Part shown: positions 8,890-17,873 of the stretch, in pieces | Position numbering within the stretch: the stretch's first letter is position 1 | How the letters are laid out: every line of letters starts with the position of its first letter | Position numbers and translations under genes: made by a program | The notes under the pieces: generated by a model | What the model was told of the DNA's origin: nothing | Database searches by the model: none | What the model saw: the letters and a program-made list of their open reading frames with translations, nothing else | Assembly: GCF_014490485.1 (NCBI RefSeq) | Contig: NZ_JACTVA010000012.1 | Span: 1 to 64,000 of the forward strand | Length of the DNA stretch: 64,000 bases | Direction: 5' to 3' | From: Teichococcus aerophilus | GTDB lineage: Bacteria > Pseudomonadota > Alphaproteobacteria > Acetobacterales > Acetobacteraceae

Positions 8890-10028
8890 TTCAGCATCTC
8901 GCGCGAGATGACGACGCGGAGGATTTCGGAGGTACCGCCGCCGATTTCCGACAGCTTCGAATCGCGGTAGTGGCGCTGCATGTCGTACTCCATCAGGTAG
9001 CCCCAGCCGCCCATCATCCGCATGCCGTTCAGCGCGGCACGGACATAGGTTTCCGAGGACGCCAGGTTGGCGACGGCGGATTCCTTGTTGTTGGGGATGC
9101 CGCGGTCGACCAGGTTGGCGCTGCGGTAGAGCAGCAGGCGGGAGGCGTCGATCTCCATCTCCATATCCGCCAGCTTGGCGCGGGTGAGCTGGAACTGGCT
9201 GATCGCCTGGCCGAATTGCTGGCGCTCCTTCGTGTAGTTCAGGGCCTTGTCCAGGCAGGATTGCGCGGCGCCGACATTGACGGCGGAGAGGCAGCAGCGC
9301 TCGTAATCCAGCGTCTTGAGCACGTTGCGCCAGCCCTTGTTGACCTGGCCGATGACGTTGCCCTTGGGGATGCGGACGTCGGTGAGGAAGATCTCATTCA
9401 GGTCCATCGGCTTGAGGCCGAGCTTCTTCAGCTTGCGGATCTCGACGCCCGGCGTGTCCTTCGGCAGCAGGAACATGGTGATGCCGTCATGCTTCGGCGC
9501 ATCGATATCCGTGCGCGCCATCAGCAGGATGTAGTCCGCCACCTGGGCGCAGGAGCAGAACATCTTCTGGCCGTTGATCACCCACTCATCGCCCTCCAGC
9601 ACCGCGCGGGTGCGGAGGGAGGCGGCGTCGGAGCCTGAATTGGGTTCCGAGAGCGAGAAGGCGAAGCGGATCTCGCCACGCGCCAGCTTCGGCAGCAGGT
9701 CGCGCTTCTGCTCCTCGCTGCCGAAATGGCCGATGGCGTCGGTGGCGATGACCACGGTGGTGTAGAAGATGTTGGCGCCGGCCTCGAAATGCGCGGCGAA
9801 CTCTTCCAGGAAGGCGGCGAGGTCGGTGCAACTGCCGCCGGCGCCGCCATACTCTTCCGCGATGGGCAGGCCGAGCCAGCCCTGCTCGGCCAGCTTGGCG
9901 TAGAGTTCATACGGGAAGCGCTCGGCCTCGTCGCATTCGCGCACATACTCGATCGGGCATTCCCGCTTGAGGAAATTCCGCAGCGCCTCGCGCGTCGCGA
10001 GCTGCTGTTCGCTCAGGTCGAAATCCAT
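8886..10028 (-). CDS. acyl-CoA dehydrogenase (IVD/LCAD-like catalytic base)
   Basis: 380 residues. An FAD-dependent dehydrogenase forming trans-2-enoyl-CoA. All three domains are present, including the FAD-contacting FAFSLSEPNSGSDAA segment. The usual catalytic Glu of IxEGTSE is missing: the sequence reads SEIGGGTSEIL. A Glu is instead found in LDYERCCLSAV, the helix-G position used by isovaleryl-CoA and long-chain dehydrogenases. I chose the ATG at 10028 because the protein then begins MDFDLSEQQ as in homologues; an open frame upstream to 10226 is noise. It is ten bases downstream of the crotonase gene and overlaps the hydantoinase start. Confidence 0.9.
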   Translation of the reverse strand: MDFDLSEQQLATREALRNFLKRECPIEYVRECDEAERFPYELYAKLAEQGWLGLPIAEEYGGAGGSCTDLAAFLEEFAAHFEAGANIFYTTVVIATDAIGHFGSEEQKRDLLPKLARGEIRFAFSLSEPNSGSDAASLRTRAVLEGDEWVINGQKMFCSCAQVADYILLMARTDIDAPKHDGITMFLLPKDTPGVEIRKLKKLGLKPMDLNEIFLTDVRIPKGNVIGQVNKGWRNVLKTLDYERCCLSAVNVGAAQSCLDKALNYTKERQQFGQAISQFQLTRAKLADMEMEIDASRLLLYRSANLVDRGIPNNKESAVANLASSETYVRAALNGMRMMGGWGYLMEYDMQRHYRDSKLSEIGGGTSEILRVVISREMLK

Positions 10029-10038
10029 GGTCGGCCTT

Positions 10039-10824
10039 TCAGCGCCCGGTCCAGCGCGGGGCACGCTTCTCGGCGAAGGCGCGGGGGCCTTCGTGGAAAT
10101 CATTCGATTCTCGCATGCGGCGATGCGCCGGCAGCCCGGAGCGCATTGTCGCGAATGCCTCCTGGTCGGGCAGGGTCTCGGTGGCGTGGGCGATCTCGAG
10201 GAAGGCCTCCACCGCCAGCGGGGCACTGGTGGCGATCTGCGCGGCCATCTCCCGCGCGGCCTCCATCAGGTGTTCGCGCGGCACGATGCGGTTGACGAAG
10301 CCGAGGCGGAGTCCTTCCTCGGCGCCCATGCGGCGGCCGGTCAGCAGCAGCTCGTAGGCGATGTTCTGCGGCAGGCGGCGCAGCGCCCGCCACAACCCAC
10401 CGGCCTCAGGAATAAAGCCGCGTTGCAATTCCGGCAGGGCGAATTCGACATGCGGGGCGCAGATGATCATATGCGCCATCAGCGAGAGTTCGAACCCACC
10501 GCCCACCGCCAAGCCGTTGATGGCGACGATCAGCGGCTTGGTGAGGTGGGAGCGCTCGAGCCCCATGAAGCCGAATTCGCCGAAATCCTCACCGGTATCG
10601 CCGGCGGCCACGGCCTTCAAATCCCAGCCGGCGGAGAAGATGCGGTCCCCCGTGGCGGTGATGATGGCGCAGCGCAGATGCGGGCTGTCCTGCAACCGGG
10701 CAAAGGCGGCGTTCAGGTCGCGGCTGGCGCGCTGGTCGAAGGCATGGGCGGGCGGGTGATCGAAGGTGATTTCCAGGATCGGCCCGTTCTCGGCGAGCTT
10801 GATGCGGGAAGGGGCCTCGCTCAT
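10039..10824 (-). CDS. enoyl-CoA hydratase/isomerase, CaiD-like
   Basis: 261 residues, crotonase superfamily. The oxyanion-hole regions FSAGWDLKA (about residues 63-71) and NGLAVGGGFELSL are intact, and the acidic loop reads LPELQRGFIPEAGG. The C-terminal tail EGPRAFAEKRAPRWTG is the one seen in carnitinyl-CoA dehydratases (CaiD) and relatives. It is clearly paralogous to the protein encoded at 26932-27708. Its gene starts inside the last four bases of the preceding acyl-CoA dehydrogenase gene. The substrate is unknown; hydration or dehydration of a branched or amino-substituted acyl-CoA is plausible. Confidence 0.88.
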   Translation of the reverse strand: MSEAPSRIKLAENGPILEITFDHPPAHAFDQRASRDLNAAFARLQDSPHLRCAIITATGDRIFSAGWDLKAVAAGDTGEDFGEFGFMGLERSHLTKPLIVAINGLAVGGGFELSLMAHMIICAPHVEFALPELQRGFIPEAGGLWRALRRLPQNIAYELLLTGRRMGAEEGLRLGFVNRIVPREHLMEAAREMAAQIATSAPLAVEAFLEIAHATETLPDQEAFATMRSGLPAHRRMRESNDFHEGPRAFAEKRAPRWTGR

Positions 10825-11978
10825 GCCCGGAACTCCCGCAACACGTCCTTGGAGATGATGTCCCGGTGGATTTCCGAGGTGCCTTCCCAGATGCGCTCCA
10901 CCCGCGCATCCCGCCAGAAGCGTTCCAGCGGCAGCTCCTTCGTCACGCCCATGCCGCCCAGGACCTGCAAGGCGTTGTCGGTGACGCGGCCGACCATCTC
11001 CGAGCCGAACAGGTTGACCTGGGAGGCTTCTCGCTGGGTGATGGTGCCGGCATCCATCTTCGCCGCCGCATCCTGCACCATCAGCCGGGTGGCGTGGATC
11101 TCCATCGCCATGTCGGCCAGCTTGAAGGCGGTGCCCTGGAACTGGCCGATGGATTTGCCGAAGGCCACGCGCTCATTGGCATAGGTCGCGGCCATGCCCA
11201 TGGCGCGTTCCGCCAGGCCGACGCAGTTGGCCGCCAGCATGACGCGGCCGGAAAAGATCCAGTTCTTGGCGATGGCGAAGCCGCCGCCTTCCGCGCCCAG
11301 GATGTTGCGGGCCGGCACCCGGGCGTCGTCGAAGGAAATCATGCACGATTTCATGCCGCGATTGGACAGCACGGCGATGGGCGAGACCTCGATGCCCGGC
11401 GTGGCCTTGTCCACCAGGAAGGCGGTGATGCGCTTCTGCGGGCCACGCGGCGTCTCGTCCACGCCCGTCACGGCGAAGACGATCATGAAATCCGCCCGCA
11501 GCGCCATGGTGATGAACTGCTTGGTGCCGGTGATGCGGTAGTCATCCCCATCCCGCACCGCGCGGGTGGTGATGGCGCGGGCGTCGGAGCCGGCGCCGGG
11601 CTCGGTGAGAGCAAAGCACTCCCAGCGCTCGCCGCGGATGGTGGGCTTCAGGTAGGTCTCGATCTGGTCGCCCTGGCAGGCCTTCAGGATCGGCGCCGGG
11701 CGGTTGCAGATGACGCCGAGGGCGCGGCTGACCCGGCCGAACTCGATCTCGCAGACCGCGCGTTCGCGGGCGCCGAGCCCGCCGCCGCCATGCTCCTCCG
11801 GCATGTTCAGCGCGTAGAAGCCGGCCGCCAGGGCCTTTTGCTGGATCTGGCGGAACAGCTCGTCCGGGACGGCGTCGAGTGTCTCGACGAGGTCCTCGTG
11901 GGGCAGCAGCTCCGCTTCGACGAAGGCGCGTACTCCGTCGGTGAGGAGGCTGAGATCATCCGCGACCGCCAGATCCAT
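10821..11978 (-). CDS. acyl-CoA dehydrogenase (MCAD-like catalytic base)
   Basis: 385 residues, first gene of the minus-strand operon. FAD and substrate regions include CFALTEPGAGSDA. The catalytic Glu is in the usual place near the C-terminus (VERIWEGTSEIH), unlike in its operon partner at 8886-10028. I chose the ATG at 11978 because GGAGAT precedes it at normal spacing; a longer frame back to 12047 would run through the promoter. The binding element at 11990-12021 ends 11 bases before this ATG, and a perfect TTGACA lies at 12042-12047. The two dehydrogenases probably act on different intermediates, or as alternatives, in one pathway. Confidence 0.9.
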   Translation of the reverse strand: MDLAVADDLSLLTDGVRAFVEAELLPHEDLVETLDAVPDELFRQIQQKALAAGFYALNMPEEHGGGGLGARERAVCEIEFGRVSRALGVICNRPAPILKACQGDQIETYLKPTIRGERWECFALTEPGAGSDARAITTRAVRDGDDYRITGTKQFITMALRADFMIVFAVTGVDETPRGPQKRITAFLVDKATPGIEVSPIAVLSNRGMKSCMISFDDARVPARNILGAEGGGFAIAKNWIFSGRVMLAANCVGLAERAMGMAATYANERVAFGKSIGQFQGTAFKLADMAMEIHATRLMVQDAAAKMDAGTITQREASQVNLFGSEMVGRVTDNALQVLGGMGVTKELPLERFWRDARVERIWEGTSEIHRDIISKDVLREFRA

Positions 11979-11989
11979 GGGGATCTCCG

Positions 11990-12021
11990 CTTGTTTCAAA
12001 TCTAAAAACGCTGTTTCATAT
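11990..12021 (-). promoter_or_regulatory. three-half-site operator, site B (IclR/PcaU-like)
   Basis: Read on the minus strand: ATATGAAAC, AGC, GTTTT, TAG, ATTTGAAAC. It matches sites A (36168) and C (27732) in 19 of 29 positions of the core, with the two GAAAC units 20 bp apart and an inverted GTTT unit between them. It overlaps the -10 region and ends at the ribosome-binding site of the acyl-CoA dehydrogenase gene, so bound protein would block initiation. It may also affect the divergent transporter operon. Confidence 0.7.
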
Positions 12022-12047
12022 TTTCCGAGGGCTTCCTGCCCTGTCAA
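12018..12047 (-). promoter_or_regulatory. sigma70-type promoter of the acyl-CoA dehydrogenase operon
   Basis: A perfect -35 box TTGACA (12042-12047). After an 18-bp spacer comes a weak -10 (AAATAT, 12018-12023) that merges into site B. Confidence 0.5.
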
Positions 12048-12105
12048 TGGTGGGGCATAAGCCGCGTATCAAACATTTTCCATTCGCTGAAATGGAGTAT
12101 TTACG

Positions 12106-13704
12106 ATGCGTCGTCGTGATTTTGGTGCGGTGGCTGCGACCCTGGGCATGAGCGGCCTGCTGCCGGCACGGTGGGCGCAGGCGCAGACCCGGGCGGAAAG
12201 CCTGCGCGTGCTGAGCGAGGCCGGGCCCAACAGCTTCGACCCGATCGGCATCGGCGTGAACCGCAATGCCATCCAGCTGCACTGGAATGCCTATGACCGC
12301 CTGCTGCGCTTCGGCACGCAGACGCGGCCGGATGGCACGCTCTATTTCGACTACTACACCATCGAGGGCGAGCTGGCCGAGCGTTTCGAGGTGTCGGACG
12401 ACAAGACGGCCATCACCCTGCATCTGCGGCGCGACGCCACCTTCCATGACGGCAGCCCCGTCACGGCCGAGGATGTGAAGTGGTCGCTGGACCGGGTGCT
12501 GGGCATCGCCAGCGGCCGGGCCCAGTTCAGCACCGGGTCTATGACCAGCCCCGACCAGTTCGTGGTGGTGGATGCGCATACGGTGCGGGTGACGACGCCG
12601 CGGCCGGACCGCTTCACCCTGCCGAACCTGGCCGGCACCTACCCGGTCATCTTCAATGCCAAGGTCGCCAAGGCGCATGCCACCGCGGCCGACCCCTGGG
12701 CCACCGAGTGGCTGAAGACCAACGTCGCCGGCGGTGGTGCCTTCAAGCTGGATAACTATGTGCCGGGGCAGAGCCTGACGCTTTCCCGCTTCGACAACTG
12801 GAAGAGCGGCGCGCTGCCGGGCTTCCGCCGTGTGCTGTGGCAGATGGTGCCGAACGCGCAATCCCGCCGCAGCTCGCTGGAGCGCGGGGATGCGGATATC
12901 GTGCAGGACCTGCCGCCGCAGGATGCGGTTTCCATCGCCCAGGCTGGCAAGGTGAAGGTGGTGGGCGTGCCGATGGCCGGCGCCTTCCAGTTCATCGGCA
13001 TGAACAGCGCCAAGCCACCCTTCGACAACGTCAAGGTGCGCCAGGCCGTGGCCTACGCGCTGCCCTACCAGCAGATGTTCGAGGCGGCGCTGTTCAAGCG
13101 CGGCCAGCCGCTGTTCGGTGGCAAGCCGGGGGAGGCTGACGGCACCGCCTTCCCGCAGCCGCTGGGCTACAGCACGGACCTGGAGAAGGCGAAGGCGCTG
13201 CTGGTGGAAGCCGGCTTCGCCAATGGCTTCGACACCACCTTCAGCTTCGAGCTCTCCCTCGCCACGGTGGCGGAGCCGGTCTCGCTGCTGGTGCAGGAGG
13301 CGCTGGGCAAGATCGGCATCCGCGTCACCATCGACAAGGTGCCCGGCGGCCAGTTGGGCACGCGGCTGGAGAAGAAGGAGGTGCCCTTCTTCTTCGAGGG
13401 CTCGGCGGCCTATTTTGCCGACCCCGACTACTTCTTCCGCATCTTCTACCATGGACCGACACGCTGGAACTTCGGCAGCTACAACAACCCCGAGTTCCAG
13501 GCGCTGGTGGACAAGACCCGCTACGAGACCGACAAGGCGGTGTATGACGCCGACGTCTCCCGCATGATCGCGCTGGTGAAGCAGGACATCCCTATCATCC
13601 TGCTGTGGCAGCCGGCGCTGGATACCGGCATGCAGGCCTCGGTGGAGGGCTACAAATACCTGTTTCATCGCCAGCTTGAGCTGCGCACCCTGAAGCGCGG
13701 CTGA
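12106..13704 (+). CDS. ABC transporter substrate-binding protein, family 5 (dipeptide/opine type), first copy
   Basis: 532 residues. An exported solute-binding protein of the DppA/OppA class. The N-terminus has a Tat-type twin arginine (RRRDF) and a cleavage region WAQAQ. Conserved landmarks are FHDGSPVTAEDVKWSLDRV and the C-terminal segment IILLWQPALDTGMQAS. It begins the importer operon: a permease follows after nine bases. A 6-bp inverted repeat (TCCATT/AATGGA) lies over its ribosome-binding region at about 12079-12096. A paralogue with the same internal landmarks is encoded at 17874-19496. Confidence 0.9.
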   Translation: MRRRDFGAVAATLGMSGLLPARWAQAQTRAESLRVLSEAGPNSFDPIGIGVNRNAIQLHWNAYDRLLRFGTQTRPDGTLYFDYYTIEGELAERFEVSDDKTAITLHLRRDATFHDGSPVTAEDVKWSLDRVLGIASGRAQFSTGSMTSPDQFVVVDAHTVRVTTPRPDRFTLPNLAGTYPVIFNAKVAKAHATAADPWATEWLKTNVAGGGAFKLDNYVPGQSLTLSRFDNWKSGALPGFRRVLWQMVPNAQSRRSSLERGDADIVQDLPPQDAVSIAQAGKVKVVGVPMAGAFQFIGMNSAKPPFDNVKVRQAVAYALPYQQMFEAALFKRGQPLFGGKPGEADGTAFPQPLGYSTDLEKAKALLVEAGFANGFDTTFSFELSLATVAEPVSLLVQEALGKIGIRVTIDKVPGGQLGTRLEKKEVPFFFEGSAAYFADPDYFFRIFYHGPTRWNFGSYNNPEFQALVDKTRYETDKAVYDADVSRMIALVKQDIPIILLWQPALDTGMQASVEGYKYLFHRQLELRTLKRG

Positions 13705-13713
13705 GACGGCTTT

Positions 13714-14730
13714 ATGGCGTTCCTGCTCCGGCGCCTGGCGGGTGTTGTGCCGACGCTGTTTGGCGTGGTGGTGGCGGCCTTCGTCCTGACGCGGCTGCTT
13801 CCGGGCGACCCCGCCGTGTTCTTCGCCAACAGCGTCACCGCCGATGCGGCGACCATCGCGGCGGTGCGGCAGAAGCTGGGGCTGGACCTGCCGCTGTGGC
13901 AGCAATTCCTGGTCTATGCCGGCCAGTTGCTGCGCGGCGATCTGGGCCAGTCTGTCGGCACCGGGCAGCCGGTGGCGACGGATTTGCTGCGGCTGCTGCC
14001 GGCCTCGGCGGAGCTGACGCTGGTGGCCTTCGCGCTGGCCATCCTGGTGGCGGTGCCGCTGGGGGTGGCGGCGGCGCTGCGGCCGGGTTCCGTGATCGAC
14101 CACGCCTGCCGGCTGCTCAGCACGGCGGGGGTCTCGCTGCCCACCTTCGTCAGTGGCCTGCTGCTGATCTACATCTTCTACTACCAGCTCGGTACGGCGC
14201 CGGAGCCGATCGGGCGCATCGACCCCTTCGCCATTCCGCCGCCCGGCATCACCGGCTTCCTGCTGATCGACACGCTGCTGGCCGGCGATACCGAGGGCTT
14301 CGCCGCCGCCGCGCGGCAGATCGTGCTGCCCGCGGTGACGATGGCGCTGTTCGCCCTGGCGCCGCTGGCGCGGATGACGCGTGCCTCCATGCTGGGCGTG
14401 CTGGGCAGCGAGTTCATCCGCACCGCGCGCGCCAACGGGCTGCGGCGGCGCAAGATCATCGTCTCCTACGCGCTGCGGAATGCGCTGCTGCCGATCGTCA
14501 CCACGCTGGGCATGGTGTTCTCCAACATGCTCGGCGCCAACGTGTTGGTGGAGCGGGTGTTCGCCTGGCCCGGCATCGGCTCCTACGCGCTCGATTCGCT
14601 CATCTCACTCGACTACGCGCCGGTGCAGGGCTTCATGCTGCTGATGGCGACGATTTTTGTTCTCGTGAACCTGGTGATCGACCTGCTCTACGCGGTCATC
14701 GACCCTCGTACCGGCCTGTTCCATGCGTGA
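13714..14730 (+). CDS. ABC transporter permease, DppB-type
   Basis: 338 residues with six predicted membrane helices. The typical N-terminal helix LLRRLAGVVPTLFGVVVAAF is followed by the GDLGQS motif of DppB/OppB proteins. The EAA loop reads EFIRTARANGLRRRKI, which contacts the ATPase. The C-terminus ends in AVIDPRTG as in family members. It overlaps the next permease gene by eight bases. It forms the inner-membrane channel for the ligand carried by the binding proteins encoded on either side. Confidence 0.92.
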   Translation: MAFLLRRLAGVVPTLFGVVVAAFVLTRLLPGDPAVFFANSVTADAATIAAVRQKLGLDLPLWQQFLVYAGQLLRGDLGQSVGTGQPVATDLLRLLPASAELTLVAFALAILVAVPLGVAAALRPGSVIDHACRLLSTAGVSLPTFVSGLLLIYIFYYQLGTAPEPIGRIDPFAIPPPGITGFLLIDTLLAGDTEGFAAAARQIVLPAVTMALFALAPLARMTRASMLGVLGSEFIRTARANGLRRRKIIVSYALRNALLPIVTTLGMVFSNMLGANVLVERVFAWPGIGSYALDSLISLDYAPVQGFMLLMATIFVLVNLVIDLLYAVIDPRTGLFHA

Positions 14731-15568
14731 GAAGCTGGCACTGCTGCGCTACATCCTGGCCGGCAATCCGGTGACGCTGCTGGCGTTGGCGATGCTCGTC
14801 CTGCTGTTGGGCTGCGCCATCCTCGGCCCGGCGTTGGTGCCCTACGACCCCATTGCCACCAACACCGCCAGCGCGCTGCAACCGCCCTCCGCCACGCATT
14901 GGTTCGGCACGGACCAGCTCGGGCGGGACGTGTTCTCCCGCGTCGTCGTAGCGGCGCGGCTAGATCTCGCCATCGCCTTCGCGGCGGTGCTGCTGTCGAT
15001 GGCGGTGGGCTCGGTCTTCGGCGCTGCCATGGGGTATTTCCGCGGCTGGCTGGATACGGCGGGCAGCCGGGGCACCGATGTGCTGATGGCCTTCCCGCTG
15101 TTCGTGCTGGCCATGGCGATGGTGGCGGCGCTGGGCAATTCGGTCTCCTCCGTCGTCTATGCCACCGCCGTCATCAACCTGCCCTTCTACATCCGCCTGG
15201 CCCGGGCCGAGACCAGCATCCGGCGGGACATGGGGTATATCGAGGCCGCACGGGTCGGCGGTTCCGGCCATGCGCGCATCCTGCGGGTGTTCCTGCTGCC
15301 CAACATCCTGCCGGCGCTGGTGGTGCAGGCCTCGGTCAATCTGGGCTGGGCGGTGCTCAACACGGCCGGGCTGTCCTTCATCGGCCTCGGCGTGCGGGCG
15401 CCGACGCCGGAATGGGGGATCATGGTGGCGGAGGGCGCGCAGTTCATCGTCTCCGGCCGCTGGTGGATTGCGGCCTTCCCCGGGGCGGCGCTGATGCTGG
15501 CGGTGTTCTGCTTCAACCTGCTGGGCGATGGCCTGCGCGACATTGTCGATCCACGGAGCCGCACGTGA
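14723..15568 (+). CDS. ABC transporter permease, DppC-type
   Basis: 281 residues. The N-terminal membrane helix is followed by the DppC hallmark HWFGTDQLGRDVFSRVV, five further helices and the EAA loop MGYIEAARVGGSGHARILR. The end LLGDGLRDIVDPRS is typical. Start and stop overlap both neighbours, which fits tight co-translation of the importer subunits. Confidence 0.92.
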   Translation: MREKLALLRYILAGNPVTLLALAMLVLLLGCAILGPALVPYDPIATNTASALQPPSATHWFGTDQLGRDVFSRVVVAARLDLAIAFAAVLLSMAVGSVFGAAMGYFRGWLDTAGSRGTDVLMAFPLFVLAMAMVAALGNSVSSVVYATAVINLPFYIRLARAETSIRRDMGYIEAARVGGSGHARILRVFLLPNILPALVVQASVNLGWAVLNTAGLSFIGLGVRAPTPEWGIMVAEGAQFIVSGRWWIAAFPGAALMLAVFCFNLLGDGLRDIVDPRSRT

Positions 15569-17289
15569 GCGAGACCCTGCTCTCCGTCCGTGACCTCTCG
15601 GTCGAGTTCCGCACCCGGCACGGCATCGTGCCCGTGTTGCGCGGCATCTCCTTCGACCTCGCGCCGGGGGAGATGCTGGGCATCGTGGGCGAGAGTGGCT
15701 CCGGCAAGTCGGTCACGGCCTATTCCGTGATGGGGCTGCTGGAGGCCTCCGCGCGCGTGACGGGCGGCCAGGCGCTGTTCGGCGGGCGGGACCTGCTGCG
15801 GTTGGGGCAGGGGGCGCTGAACCAGCTGCGCGGGGCGGAGATGTCCATCGTCTTCCAGAACCCGCGTACCGCGCTGAACCCGATCCGCCCGGTCGGCGCG
15901 CAGATCGCCGATGTCATCGCCCGGCACGACCCGGCGCCCGCCGCGATCATCGAGGCGCGGGTGCTGGAGGCGCTGCGGCAGATGCGCATCGCGGAGCCGG
16001 AACGGCGCGCCTCCGCCTATCCGTTCGAACTGTCGGGCGGCATGTGCCAGCGCATCGGCATCGCCATGGCGCTGGCGTGCTCGCCCAAGCTGCTGATCGC
16101 GGACGAGCCGACCACGGGGCTGGACGTCACCACCCAGGCGGCGGTGATGGACCTGTTCCGGGATGCGGTGCGGGCGCGCGGCGTCGGCTCCGTCCTGATC
16201 ACGCACGACCTGGCGTTGGCCTCGGAATACTGCGACCGCATCGTGGTGATGCAGACCGGGCAGGTGGTGGAGGATGCGCCGGTGGCGGCGCTGTTTGCCC
16301 GGCCGCGCCACGCCTATACGCGGAAACTGCTGCGCAGCACGCCATCCTCGGTGGACAGCATCGAGGCCCTGGCGCCGGATGAGGAGCCGGTGGCGCCCTC
16401 CGCCACCTTGCCCTTCCCGGCGCCCGCGCCCCTGCCTACCCAGGCGCCCGCGCCGGGAGGTCCCCCGGTGCTGGAGGTGCGTGGCCTGTGCAAGAGCTAC
16501 GTCCATTCCCGCTCCCGCGCCTTCTGGCGGCGGCGGGAGGTGGCGCGGCTGCAGGCGGTGGCGGATGTGGACCTGGTGATCCATCCGGGCGAGGCGGTGG
16601 GGCTGGTGGGCGAATCCGGCTGCGGCAAGTCCACCCTTTCCCGCATGATCAGCCGGCTGATCCAGCCCGATGCGGGCGAGGTGCTGCTGGATGGCGCGCC
16701 GATCCACGGCATCGCCCCCGGGCGCTTCGCCCGCCTGCCGCAGCGGCGGCAGATCCAGATGGTGTTCCAGGACCCGACCGAGAGCTTGAACCCGCGCTTC
16801 AGCGTGTTCGATGCCATCGCCGACCCGGTGACGCAGCTGCTGCCGCGCCAGGGTGCCGCTGCCTTGCGGGCGCGGGTGGAGCAGGCGGCCCTGCAGGTCG
16901 GGCTGCCGCTGGAATTGCTCAACCGCTATCCGCACCAGCTCTCCGGTGGGCAGAAGGCGCGGGTTGGCATCGCCCGCGCCATGGCGGTGGAACCGCGCCT
17001 GCTGGTGCTGGACGAGCCGACCAGCGCGCTGGATGTATCCGTGCAGGCGGTGGTGCTGAAGCTGCTGACGCGGCTGCGGCGGCAGCAGGGCGTGGCGCAG
17101 CTGTTCGTCAGCCACGACCTGAATGTGGTGCGGCTGCTGTGCGACCGTATCCTGGTGATGCACAAGGGAAGGGTCGTGGAAAGCGGCCCGGCCGAGCAGG
17201 TCTTCAACCGCCCGGCGCATGCCTATACCCGAAGCCTGCTGGCAGCCATCCCGCGCCTGCCGCAGTTGCAGGAGGCGGCCACGCCATGA
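15565..17289 (+). CDS. fused double ATP-binding protein (DppD-DppF type)
   Basis: 574 residues carrying two complete ABC ATPases in one chain. The first has Walker A GESGSGKS (about residue 37), signature LSGGMCQRIGIAMALA and Walker B LLIADEPTTGLD. The second begins near residue 300 with Walker A GESGCGKS, signature LSGGQKARVGIARAMA and LLVLDEPTSALD. A Pro/Ala-rich linker separates them. The start is GTG at 15565, overlapping the previous stop by four bases; the frame is open further upstream only as a shadow of the permease. Such DF fusions are known for alphaproteobacterial peptide and opine importers. Confidence 0.92.
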   Translation: MSETLLSVRDLSVEFRTRHGIVPVLRGISFDLAPGEMLGIVGESGSGKSVTAYSVMGLLEASARVTGGQALFGGRDLLRLGQGALNQLRGAEMSIVFQNPRTALNPIRPVGAQIADVIARHDPAPAAIIEARVLEALRQMRIAEPERRASAYPFELSGGMCQRIGIAMALACSPKLLIADEPTTGLDVTTQAAVMDLFRDAVRARGVGSVLITHDLALASEYCDRIVVMQTGQVVEDAPVAALFARPRHAYTRKLLRSTPSSVDSIEALAPDEEPVAPSATLPFPAPAPLPTQAPAPGGPPVLEVRGLCKSYVHSRSRAFWRRREVARLQAVADVDLVIHPGEAVGLVGESGCGKSTLSRMISRLIQPDAGEVLLDGAPIHGIAPGRFARLPQRRQIQMVFQDPTESLNPRFSVFDAIADPVTQLLPRQGAAALRARVEQAALQVGLPLELLNRYPHQLSGGQKARVGIARAMAVEPRLLVLDEPTSALDVSVQAVVLKLLTRLRRQQGVAQLFVSHDLNVVRLLCDRILVMHKGRVVESGPAEQVFNRPAHAYTRSLLAAIPRLPQLQEAATP

Positions 17290-17741
17290 CGGCGCAGATC
17301 TGGTTCGAGGATTTCCACCCCGGCACCGTGCTGGAAAGCCCCCGGCGCCGCATCACCATCGAGGATATCGACCGCTACGCCGACCTGACCGGCGAGGACC
17401 ATCCGGTGCACATGGATGACGGCTTCGCCCGCGCTGCCGGCTTCCAGGGCCGCATCGCCCACGGGCTGTTCGCGCTGGCGCTGGTGGAGGGGCTGAAGGC
17501 GCGGATGGGCGGCTTCGACCGCAGCGTCATTGCCTCCCTCGGCTGGGACAAGGTGCGCTTCCTGGCACCGCTGGAGCCGGGCGACGAGGTGCATCTGCGG
17601 CTGGAACTGGTGGAGAAGCGCCCCAGTTCCAAGCCCGGCCGTGGCGTGGCGATGGAGCGTGGCTCCCTTGTGAAGGCGGATGGCACGGTGGTGGTGACGG
17701 GGGAACACGCCGTCATCCTGCTGAACCGGCCGGCGGCGTGA
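17286..17741 (+). CDS. MaoC-like hotdog dehydratase
   Basis: 151 residues. A single hotdog domain of the R-specific enoyl-CoA hydratase (MaoC/PhaJ) group. The catalytic segment is YADLTGEDHPVHMDDGFARA, followed by GRIAHGLFALAL. It hydrates 2-enoyl-CoA or dehydrates 3-hydroxyacyl-CoA. The ATG overlaps the stop of the ATPase gene by four bases, so it is part of the importer operon. That ties the imported substrate to CoA-ester metabolism. Confidence 0.85.
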   Translation: MTAQIWFEDFHPGTVLESPRRRITIEDIDRYADLTGEDHPVHMDDGFARAAGFQGRIAHGLFALALVEGLKARMGGFDRSVIASLGWDKVRFLAPLEPGDEVHLRLELVEKRPSSKPGRGVAMERGSLVKADGTVVVTGEHAVILLNRPAA

Positions 17742-17757
17742 TCTGGCTCAGCGCTTT
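17742..17757 (+). promoter_or_regulatory. 16-bp element repeated upstream of the aminotransferase gene, copy 1
   Basis: TCTGGCTCAGCGCTTT occurs here and exactly at 25155-25170. Weaker similarity continues for about 19 more bases (12 of 19 identical). It lies directly after the MaoC stop and 116 bp before the second binding-protein gene, in a 132-bp gap that probably holds an internal promoter (AT-rich TTAATAAGATCAAA near 17812). Confidence 0.45.
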
Positions 17758-17873
17758 GACCGGGATCTGGACCTGTCATGGACCAGGGCCCATGGTTTCC
17801 CATAGCACCGCTTAATAAGATCAAACGGGGAAGAAGCGCCACCGACACGGGTCAACCCGGGGGTGGCTGCTCA

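Noticed and set aside
10029-10226. N-terminal extension of the acyl-CoA dehydrogenase at 8886
   Set aside because: The added residues are Arg/Pro-rich noise antiparallel to the crotonase gene. The ATG at 10028 gives the usual family N-terminus.
12016-14103. 695-codon open frame on the minus strand
   Set aside because: Antisense to the first binding protein and its permease. It is rich in Gln, Arg, His and Ala as expected for a GC-rich shadow frame, with no recognisable motif.
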